Source: Orientallactaga sibirica
Taxonomy: Eukaryota; Chordata; Mammalia; Rodentia; Dipodidae
Reading direction: 5' to 3'
NCBI GenBank assembly: GCA_036365145.1
Contig: JAEOAD010000031.1
Location: forward strand, 13,668,501 to 13,732,500
Length of the DNA: 64,000 nucleotides
Below the pieces are notes generated by a model. It did not search any database. It worked only from the letters and a program-made list of their open reading frames with translations, and had not been told where the DNA came from. Within the stretch, counting starts at the first letter, position 1; every line of letters begins with the position of its first letter. Shown here piece by piece: positions 56,308 to 64,000 of the stretch. The translations under genes were made by a program, and so were the position numbers.

Positions 56308-56678
56308 TGTTAGTTACTTTCCATGTTGCTTTGACAAAAAATGACTTAAGGGAGGAAGGTTACTTTAGCTTACATTTTGAGGCCATTCATTTCATTGTGG
56401 TGAGGAAGGCATGGTGGTAGGGCCATGAAGCAGTTGGTCACATTCAATCTGTAGTGAGGAAGCAGAGAGCAATGAATGCTTATGTTCAGTTAGCTTTCTC
56501 CTTTTTATATATACCAGGACCCCACCCCATTGAGTGGTGCTACCTACAGTTAAGGTGAGTCTTCCCACCTCAGTTAACTTCACCTAGAATCTCCCTCACA
56601 GGTACGCCCAGAGATTTATCTCCTAAGTGTTCCTAGATCTGTACAAATTGACAATTGAGATTAACCATTTCATACCTC
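56308..56678 (-). mobile_element. MaLR-type solo LTR (rodent MT/ORR1-like), antisense
   Basis: 'gtgttagttactttccatgt', 'ggcatggtggtagggccatg', 'gcagttggtcacattcaatc', 'caggaccccaccccattgag', 'cttcccacctcagttaactt', 'tacgcccagagatttatctc' and 'aaattgacaattgagattaa' track a familiar rodent MaLR LTR read backwards, at full length (about 370 bp). Confidence 0.82.
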
Positions 56679-57845
56679 ACTGACCTTTCCAATGTCCTAC
56701 ATCCAAATATCACCATATTAGAGGCTACAGCCTCAACATAATTTGATAGGTGGGGATATCAATCAGCCTACAGTGACATCAATTAATGATAAAATATTTC
56801 TTTGAAAAGGGAATGTATGAAGATTTGCAACTCCACTTAAAAAAAAAAAAAAGCAAAAGCTGGGATTAGTTGCAGGTATAATATACAAAATTCTGCCAAT
56901 TGATGGTTTAATAACCCTGCAGCTAATAGGCAAACATTTGGACTATTAACACTTATGGGGTAAATGATGAGTGGATTCCCACAATCAGGGAATTCTCACT
57001 TGAATGCAATGCAGTATCATAAGTTTCACAAAACGTGAACTCAATGTCAACTTTGAATTTTGCTGCCTCAGCCTGGCTGTTGAAAAATATCTTCAATGTT
57101 TCATGAAAACATAGGAGGGAAAATGGTTTATCAAATGTGGAACTACTCTGCTTTGCTCTTCCTGGACTAGTAACACTTCAAAGAAGTTGTTTTTTAGTGC
57201 CTTTTGAATTGTCATGTGACTTCCAGTGTCTCCATTCAGTGTTGTTCAGCCATATTGGGCCTCAAGTTGGGAATGTAGCAGCCCAGAACAAGATCATTCA
57301 CATTTGTAGCAACCTCAGGGAATTGGTAAAGACTGAACAGTGTGTTTGGGCAAGAGAAAAGTATGAAGGACACACTAGTGTGGTATGCCTCATTTGCTAA
57401 AGCAGTGAGGAAAATACTGCCCTGGGAGTGGTGAACCTTGGAACTAAGTCCATGTGTGTGGGATAAATTGTGGGCTCTGCAGCACACTGGGGAGTCAGCA
57501 CAGCTGGAGATGAGACTGTCCCTTGGAAGGATGGCCCAGCAGTGCAGAGGAGGTAAAAACAACTGAGCTGGCTGATGAACATTGCTTGCTAACTCAGCTC
57601 TTGGCAACACCAGAGATGACCTTTTCCTTTGCAGTGGGCCTTGTTTTCATGTTTCTTTCTTGTTCTGGCAACTACTGAGTTTGAGGTACTACTTTTGAGA
57701 CTAAAAGGCTAGCAGGGAACAATGTTCCATGTGATCCCTTGTCTCTGAGGAGGTACTCTTTAAGGACATTCCTGGCTGCATAGTTCACAGCCTCATCTTC
57801 ATTTGGCTACAGAAAGTAGGAAGATGCCAGGTGTGGTGGTGCACT
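56679..57845. other. No gene recognised
   Basis: Frames of 87 (plus, 57137-57400) and 124 residues (minus, 57236-57610) overlap on opposite strands. Neither shows a family motif or coding-like context. Confidence 0.35.
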
Positions 57846-57847
57846 CC

Positions 57848-57985
57848 CTGCTTACCTTTTATTTTAAGACAGGATTTTTGCTAAATAGTTCAGGTTGTGA
57901 CGAAACTCCCTCTGTAGTCAAGACTGACCTTGCATTTGTGATCCTCCTGCGTCAGTCTCCCATCACTCCTCGTATCACTTCTCTG
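57848..57985 (-). repeat. B1-like SINE, antisense, decayed
   Basis: T-rich start, 'taagacaggatttttgctaa', 'cctctgtagtcaagactgac', 'cttgcatttgtgatcctcct' and 'gcgtcagtctcccatcac'. It lies directly before the L1 fragment. Confidence 0.65.
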
Positions 57986-57989
57986 TCTT

Positions 57990-59010
57990 CTTTCTATCTT
58001 TGACAAAGGACCCAACAACCTACACTGCAGAAAGGACAGCATCTTCAACAAATGGTACTGGACACATTAAATAACCACATGTAGAAAAATCATACTACAC
58101 CCACTCCTCTCACCATGCACAAAAATAAACTCCAAATGGATTAAAGACCTCAACATGATACCTGGATGAAAAAATAGGGGGAATGCTCCATGATATAGGA
58201 GCATGGAGAAACTTCCTGAACAATATTCCAATACCCCAGGAAATTAAACAATCACTCAGCCAATAGGATCTCATAGAGCTAAAAAGGTTTTGCACTGACA
58301 AGCATATCATAAACAGAGCCAACAGACTACCCAGAGAATGGGAGAAAGTTTTCACCAGCTATACCACTGACAGAGGCCTAATATCTAGAATCTATAAACA
58401 ACTTTAAAAACTAAGCAATAAAAGCAAACAAAAACAATCCACTCAAAAACTGAGAGCAGAGAACTGAATAGGGAATTCTCAAAGAAAGAAATACATATGG
58501 ATAATACTCAACAAAAAAAAAATGTTCAACATCCTTAACCACCAGGGAAATGCCAATTAAAACAACTATGAGATTTCACCTTACTCCAAAAAGGACAGCA
58601 ACCATTACAAAAATTCAAGTGACAGTAAATGTTCACAAAAATGCGGGGAAAGAGGAACCCTCGTTCACTGCTGGTAGGACTGCACACTTGTACAACCACT
58701 GTGGAAATGAATATAGAGACTCCTGAAAAAGATGAAAATAGAGCTACCAACTGACCCAGATATTCCTCTTCTGGGCATCTACCTTAAAGTCTCCATGCTT
58801 CACTGCAAAGATATTTACTCAATTATGTTTATAGCTGCTCAATTCAAAATAGCTACAAATTAGAATCAACCTAGATGCCCACTGATTGATGAATGGACAA
58901 TGAAGATGTATACTTAGACACAATGGAATTCTACTCAGCAGTAAGGAAAAATGATATAATGAAATTTTTAGGAAAATGGATCGACTTGCAACAGATCATA
59001 CTTAGCGAAC
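57990..59010 (+). pseudogene. LINE-1 ORF2 C-terminal remnant, broken frames
   Basis: ORF2 landmarks in DNA order: 'tttgacaaaggacccaacaa' (FDKGPNN), 'aactccaaatggattaaaga' (NSKWIKD), 'agagaatgggagaaagtttt' (REWEKVF), 'gacagaggcctaatatctag' (DRGLISR), 'accagggaaatgccaatta' (REMPI), 'tgacccagatattcctctt' (DPDIPLL), 'aatggaattctactcagcag' and 'aatggatcgacttgcaacag'. Stop codons and frameshifts break it throughout; there is no long open frame. Corresponds to the region after the reverse transcriptase domain. Confidence 0.88.
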
Positions 59011-60481
59011 GCACACAAGCATAGCAAGACAAATGGTGAATGTTCTCCCTCATCTGTGGGTTCTTAAACTAGAACAGCTTGAGTTGCAGAGATACCTGAC
59101 AAGCAACTCAAGGGACAGATAAGAGGTATTTGAAGGGTTTGGGATGAGGGGAACTGGAGGGTGGAGAAAGGTAGACACAAAATCAAATCCAGAATGAACT
59201 GGTACCATATAAACCTTCTTCCTGGATGGCAGAATAAAAGACATAGCTCTCAATAGGAGCATGGAGGGATTTTCTGGTAAGAAGGGCCCTGAAGAAGGTG
59301 GGATGAAGCCTACCCTAAAACATTCGGCTCTGGCTCATAACTTTTAGTACCAGAAATTGGTTACAACCCACATTGAGCTGTTGATTGGAGAAGCCTGTGA
59401 GGTCCCCAAAACAAGACAGGTCTCTGTCAAAGCACTTGGTTACCTGTCTAAGGGAAAGGGTAAGACCCTATTGCTGAAGACACCACATGTTGTCAATGCA
59501 GAAGAACATCAAGAGATCTGGTTGAATATGGAAGGAAGCCAGCTCCCAGATGGTTAGCCTATAAAGTGCTGAAAAGTGCTACATGAGCTGCTGGGGAAAA
59601 AGAGCCAACAAAGTTGTGAGCAAGCAGGGGACACTGCTATATGAAAGCAACCAGCCTGACAAGATGTAAACACCTGTGCAATAGTGGCACCCAGCCTAGA
59701 TGGGTGACCAGTGGCTCTCTGATTGGGCTAAAAGATCTACTCAGTGGAAAGGAACTGATAGCTGGAACTGGGAGCCAAGTTTGAATTTTATGGAGATTAT
59801 GTACTCCAATAAAAAGGTCCTACTAGTCTGTGGCCAAAAGTGTGGTTATACCCATCAAAATCACTCTAATTTAACAATTCTTATTCCCGTTAAACTATCT
59901 TGATTTCATTCTCCATTGGAGAATCCTTTTTTCTGTTTCAGAAAGCAGAAATAACCAAGGACAACCAAAATCTATCACCAAGACACGAATAGATACCTGA
60001 CTGTCTGGCAGGAGATGAACCTCTCCTAGCACAGCACCTAGAGCCCAAGTAAAACCACAGAGGAACTGATGAGATGAGCAAGCATTCTGCTCCCATGGCG
60101 AGCCTGACAACATGGGCCAGGGTGATGGAGACAGACACTGAGGATTACCAAAATCCACCAAAGTGGAAATCCAGAAGCTGCTGAGAGCTCAACACTAAAG
60201 TAGACTTCAAACACACCCACCAAGACTCAGGGAATTTTGTAGAAGAAGAGGTGGAAAGAATGTAAGAGCCACAGGGTGGGAGGGAATATCCAGAGGTATT
60301 GCTGCCCTTCTCCACAATGACTGCTGCTCTCACAAGTCATAACCTGCAATTCCATGGAGAATAGCAGCAATCCCACTAAGGGGCAGGGGAGTTCTCAGTG
60401 GAGTGGGGACAGGGAGAAGGGAAATGATGGTACCAACATGTGATGTCGCCATACAAAGTTTCTATTTAATAAAAAAAAAAA
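57990..60481 (+). mobile_element. LINE-1, 5' truncated: ORF2 C-terminus, 3' UTR and poly-A
   Basis: The longest L1 tail in the window. ORF2 region 57990-59010 (see separate entry). 3' UTR from about 59010 to 60465, ending 'ggtaccaacatgtgatgtcg', 'tttaataaaaaaaaaa'. The UTR supplies the reference for the partial copies elsewhere, e.g. the 21.89 kb copy. Frames within the UTR (66-88 residues) are incidental. No promoter, ORF1 or endonuclease domain; not active. Confidence 0.9.
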
Positions 60482-60712
60482 TGTTTCTTTGGCAGATGTC
60501 CTTGAATGCCAAACAAATCTTTTTTATATGAAATAATTCTGTGAAAGGAGAAATGATGGAGAATTTGTTATTGAATATGCCTGTTCTGCACCTCTTCTGT
60601 GACATTTTACAAGTGGCCTGACACCAATCAATTTCAGTTTTCTCAGTTATAAATTGGTGCAGTAATCCTAATCTCCAAGAGCTATGGCAAGGGTATAATG
60701 AGGTAACATGGC

Positions 60713-60977
60713 AAAATACCAAGCATAGTGCTGGAGAAATTGTTTAGTGGTTATGGGACTTGCCTGAAAAGCCTAAGGACTAGTGTTTGATGCCCCAGTA
60801 TCCACATAAAGATAGATACACAAGGTAGGACATGTGTCTGGAGTTCATGTAGCAGTGGCTAGAGGCCCTGGCATGCTGATTCTCACCCTCCCCTCTCTAC
60901 CTCTCTCTATATATTTGCCTGTCACTCTCTCCCTCCTAAATAAGTAAATAAAATATTTTTTAAAAAATACCCAGCAT
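60713..60977 (+). repeat. B2-like SINE, sense, 14-bp TSDs
   Basis: Element 60727-60963: 'gtgctggagaaattgtttag', 'tgcctgaaaagcctaaggac', 'ctggagttcatgtagcagtgg', CT-rich then AAATAA-type tail. TSD aaaataccaagcat (60713-60726) and aaaatacccagcat (60964-60977). Confidence 0.92.
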
Positions 60978-61585
60978 TGTGGTCCAATAAACACTGTTTA
61001 ATTCCCCTTTATCTCAACCAACACTGACCAGTGTACTCCAATCTCATTGTGTACCTTAATTCATGACAACAAATTAAGTTGACAAGGAAGGAGGTTACAT
61101 AGTGGGCACTCTGCAGTGTAGATAGGGAGAGGAGCTGTGTGCTTCACGTGTCACTTGAGAGAGCAAGCAGGTGTTGTGGCAGCAAGCAAAGCAGGCCAAG
61201 AAGTCAATGGTGGTTTAATGCAAGAGCATTAAATTACCCAATTTTACCTTCAGCAATGATTCCAAAGATGGTATTTCATGACAACCAGGCCCAATCTAAA
61301 TACCAATGATAGAAAAGACCCTGTCAACATATGACTCAAGAAAATTGGACTCCATTTTCTACCCAGTTATCCCCATTTCATGTCTATAACTGAATACTGT
61401 ACAGAATGTGCTTGACACACTTGTTATGCCGTAGATTTGACCAAAGGCAGCCTCAGTTTAAGAAGCAATTGGTACAATGAGAAAAACAAGATGTACTTTG
61501 AATGCATTTTTCCCGACATGTTGGAAATTATTCTGTATTAGAGGAACAATTCAGAATATTTTTTTTGCAGGTGTGTGTGGTGTAA
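60978..61585. other. No gene recognised
   Basis: Unique-looking; no coding frame or repeat identified. Confidence 0.4.
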
Positions 61586-61589
61586 ATCT

Positions 61590-62545
61590 ATGATTGTCTA
61601 TTTGTGTGTGTGTGCGCACGTGCACGCACACGTGTGCTCACATGCATGCTTGGGTAAGTACATGTGTGTGCATTCATGTGGAGGCCAGAGGTCAATGTCA
61701 GATGTCTTCCTTATCCACTGTTTGCCTTATTTTCTTGAGATAGGGTCTCTCACTAAACTCATAAACTACTGATTTGGTTGGTTTTGCTAGCCAGCATGTA
61801 TGTCCCAAGGATCCTCATTGTCGGACCCTCCGACAGGTAGAGGCCGTAGTGAAGAGGAACTGGTCCAGCCGGTCCCTCTCCGGGGCTGAATGGGATGATG
61901 AGTGTCGACGACTCAGCCCTTCCTCCTAGGCACCAGAGGAACTAAACACCACACTGAGTCGGGAGGCTGTCCAAGCAGGATCTCATTTATTGTATATCAA
62001 GACAGGTATATATAGGAAAAAGCCAAAGAATAGAAAGGGACTTTCCAAAGAAACTTTTCCTGGTAGCAACAGGGGAGCCAATAGGTGTAAAGGTCAGCAG
62101 TGGCGTGCTAATCGGGAGAGAATTGTTTGTGAGGGACACTATGGAGACATGGGCTGTTCTAGTCAGGAGAGTATTGTTTAGGAGGAACGCTATGGAGACA
62201 TGAGCTGTTCACAAGGAAACCATGCGTGGAACCCTCTAACGAGCATTGGGAGGGTGTGGGGATGGTGCAGGGAAGGTAGGACTACATCAGCCATGCAAGG
62301 TGCTGTGTCATGCTCAGCAGGAAGTTAGAGACAGTGCTTGAAACTTTACTTTAGGCTTATCCATTTTCCTCTAGGCCAGAATCTTTACATAGTGCCCAAC
62401 ACCTCATGTCTCTGCCTATCCAGTGCTGGGATTATTGGCATGTGACACCATGCCTACTTTTTCCATGGGTACTGGGATTGGACTCAGGTCCTCATACTTA
62501 TGTAGCAGGCACTGTACCTACTGAGTCTTCTGCCTGGTCCCATAT
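61590..62545 (-). repeat. B4-type SINE, antisense, split by the solo LTR
   Basis: Left part 61590-61818: GT/CG tail, 'catgtggaggccagaggtca', 'ttcttgagatagggtctctc', 'gctagccagcatgtatgtcc'. Right part 62402-62545: 'atgtctctgcctatccagtg', 'ctgggattattggcatgtga', 'tgggattggactcaggtcct', 'gtacctactgagtcttc'. They join seamlessly once the LTR and one TSD are removed. Confidence 0.82.
61813..62407 (-). mobile_element. Solo LTR, class II (ERVK-like), antisense, 6-bp TSDs
   Basis: LTR 61819-62401 (583 bp), with cctcat at 61813-61818 and 62402-62407. On the minus strand it begins TGTTGGGCACTATG and ends GTCCGACA; the end is part of a perfect inverted repeat TGTCGGA-CCC-TCCGACA. The antisense AATAAA appears as 'ctcatttattgtatat' near 61983. 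A 6-bp duplication and TGTTGGG start are typical of ERVK/IAP-class LTRs. No viral genes remain. Confidence 0.88.
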
Positions 62546-62860
62546 TTTTATCTGAACAGGGAAATATCCCTATCAGAAAGATACCCTTGGCGCATTGTTC
62601 TCCACCTCTCTCATAGTTATTGTTGATTTTCCACTTACATGATGTATAAATATGGATGGCATTTCTAAATTTGCATACACCAGGGAATTATATTTAATCT
62701 TTTTACATTGTTAGTTGTTATTTTGTTACCACACTGAAACAATCTTCTTGAAATTAAATCTCATAAAATATTTTATTATATGTCAAAGTTGAGCAATTGA
62801 GAAAGACAGATGTGATACAATTAAAGGATAGAGAATATATGTACATGTGTATTGACTTAT
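62546..62860. other. No feature recognised
   Basis: AT-rich stretch between the B4 and the next B2-like SINE. Confidence 0.4.
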
Positions 62861-63080
62861 AAAGTAGTAGTTTCTGGCCTGGAGGGATGGCTTAGTGCTT
62901 AGCTTGCCTGTGAAGCCTAAGGACCCCAGTTTGAGGATCGATTCCCCAGGACCCATGTGGCACCTGCATCTGGAGTTTGTTTGCAGTGGCTGGAGGCCCT
63001 GGCATGTCCATTCTTTCTCTTTCTATCTGCCTGTTTCTCTCTCTGTCTGTTGCTCTCAAATAAATAAAGTAGTCATTTCT
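62861..63080 (+). repeat. B2-like SINE, sense, 15-bp TSDs
   Basis: Element 62876-63065: 'ggcctggagggatggcttag', 'gcctgtgaagcctaaggacc', 'gattccccaggacccatgtg', 'gtttgcagtggctggaggcc', CT-rich and AAATAA tail. TSD aaagtagtagtttct (62861-62875) and aaagtagtcatttct (63066-63080). The 66-residue frame is its shadow. Confidence 0.93.
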
Positions 63081-63369
63081 TTAATAAATCAATGATAAGA
63101 CTCAATGCTCTTTTTTTTTTATTCAGCATAACTCTATCTCTTCCTTCTCCAATTCTACTAGCTGTTGGAGTTATTGATCACTGCTTCTTGATACAACAGC
63201 CTCCATGAGGAAACATTTCACTGATTATATTCTGAATAATCGATTAGGTACTACGGCCTTTGCTACTTGTCATAGTGAATTATTGGAATGTTTGCAAACC
63301 AAAGTAGCAAGTTTTTTGGCATTATATGAACACTAATTCTCTGTGGGAATAGAAAGGAGAAACTAGGCA
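63081..63369. other. No feature recognised
   Basis: Short unique-looking stretch with a T10 run at 63111-63120. Confidence 0.4.
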
Positions 63370-63725
63370 CCATTTATTCAACACTTACTATGTGCCAGGG
63401 ATGATTAAAAGCACTTTGAAACAATTATCTTCCTAAATATTTTCCATGCTCTCCAGAGTCAAATACTATCTAACCTTTTTTTTTGGGGGGGAGGGGGGCT
63501 CGAGGTAGGGTCTCACTCTAGCTCAGGCTGACCTGGAATTCACTCTGTAGTCTCAGGGTGGCCTCGAACTCATGGCGATCCTCCTACCTCTGCCTCCCGA
63601 GTGCTGGGATTAAAGACATGCTCCACCACGCCCGGCCTATCTACCCTTTTAATAGAGGACAAAGCAGAGGATAAGAGAAACCAAAGGACATTTCCCAAAG
63701 TCTCAGATCTTGTATTCAAATCCTC
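63370..63725 (+). repeat. MIR SINE, sense, split by a B1
   Basis: 63370-63479: 'ccatttattcaacacttact', 'atgtgccagggatgattaaa', 'agcactttgaaacaattatct'. 63637-63725: 'cttttaatagaggacaaagc', 'agaggataagagaaaccaaa'. Together they follow MIR order around the insertion. Confidence 0.78.
63466..63650 (-). repeat. B1 SINE, antisense, 14-bp TSDs
   Basis: Element 63480-63636: G-rich antisense tail, 'gctcgaggtagggtctcact', 'ctgacctggaattcactctg', 'cgaactcatggcgatcctcc', 'ctgcctcccgagtgctggga', 'caccacgcccggc'. TSD ctatctaacctttt (63466-63479) and ctatctaccctttt (63637-63650). A well-preserved copy. Confidence 0.95.
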
Positions 63726-64000
63726 CTTCATTTGATTCCCTGTCACAGTCATTACCAAAATGAGTCATCATAAAAGACACATGCGGGATATGGATTTGGT
63801 TGTCATAGACTTGCAATACAAATTAATAATTTGAAAAAAAAATTGCTTCCATTTGTAAATGGTACCACAGTTACAGAGTTTCACATTAGACTTAATTCCC
63901 ACATTTTAATGTAGCCCTCTCCTAGGGTGTCACTACAGTAATGCTGTCACATCCAGGCTGATGCACATCTTCTGTAAGGTAAAGGAAGTAAACAAAGACT
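63726..64000. other. No feature recognised
   Basis: Unique-looking to the window end; no coding frame or repeat identified. Confidence 0.4.

Noticed and set aside
57236..57610. 124-residue minus-strand frame
   Set aside because: Overlaps an 87-residue plus frame; no motif, and length is within chance for this composition.

Overview
The window looks like repeat-dense, gene-free nuclear DNA of a mammal. I found no protein-coding exon, no complete or spliceable gene and no functional RNA gene. Every long open frame I examined is a shadow of a microsatellite, a LINE-1 fragment, an LTR or a SINE. The organism is most likely a rodent. B1-like elements, ID-like and B4-type composite SINEs, and a large family of tRNA-headed B2-like SINEs occur throughout. 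The B2-like consensus ('gctggagagatggcttag..gttaag', '..aagccagatgcacaaggtgg..', '..ctggagttcgtttgcagtggctgg..', then CT-rich and (AAAT)n tails) and the B1 form ending '..gactacatagtgaattccaggtc' match what I remember of jerboas (Dipodidae, e.g. Jaculus). That placement is from memory and was not searched.

Layout. 1-9 kb: an ancient mammal-wide repeat, a head-to-head B2 pair (4.5-5.0 kb), B4 and B1 copies, and a long antisense L1 3' end (6.2-7.3 kb). 9-17 kb: MaLR remnants, an MLT1-type LTR split by a rodent-type repeat (10.5-11.5 kb), an antisense solo LTR (12.15-12.59 kb), MIR, an L1M 3' end and B1/B4 SINEs. 17-26 kb: nested B4 SINEs, B2+B1, MIR, L2, an L1 3' end, a possible ERV/LTR block (22.9-23.96 kb), a B4 with a duplicated head and an L1M 3' end. 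26-36 kb: short L1 3' end, MaLR, then a young L1 with a 5' inversion between perfect 16-bp target-site duplications (28.9-30.07 kb), an old DNA-transposon-like remnant, a long polypyrimidine tract and another antisense L1 3' end. 37-48 kb: antisense L1 3' end, an old sense L1 broken by several SINEs, antisense L1M, a MaLR LTR, a second old L1 and an L1 3' end carrying an LTR. 48-64 kb: MIR/L2 cluster (50.6-51.4 kb), L1 3' end with two B2 insertions, MaLR, the most complete L1 tail (58.0-60.5 kb, ORF2 C-terminus plus 3' UTR), and a B4 split by an ERVK-like solo LTR with 6-bp target-site duplications (61.8-62.4 kb). The window ends with a MIR split by a B1.

The biology here is retrotransposition history rather than a gene system. 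Insertions nest inside one another and allow relative dating, and many boundaries are fixed by target-site duplications (TSDs) visible in the sequence. I did not find an undescribed functional system. The most informative items are the twin-primed L1, the two ERVK-like solo LTRs, the repeated lineage-specific L1 3' UTR and the unexplained 22.5-23.96 kb block. Family names are from memory of consensus sequences; RepeatMasker/Dfam would be the deciding check.
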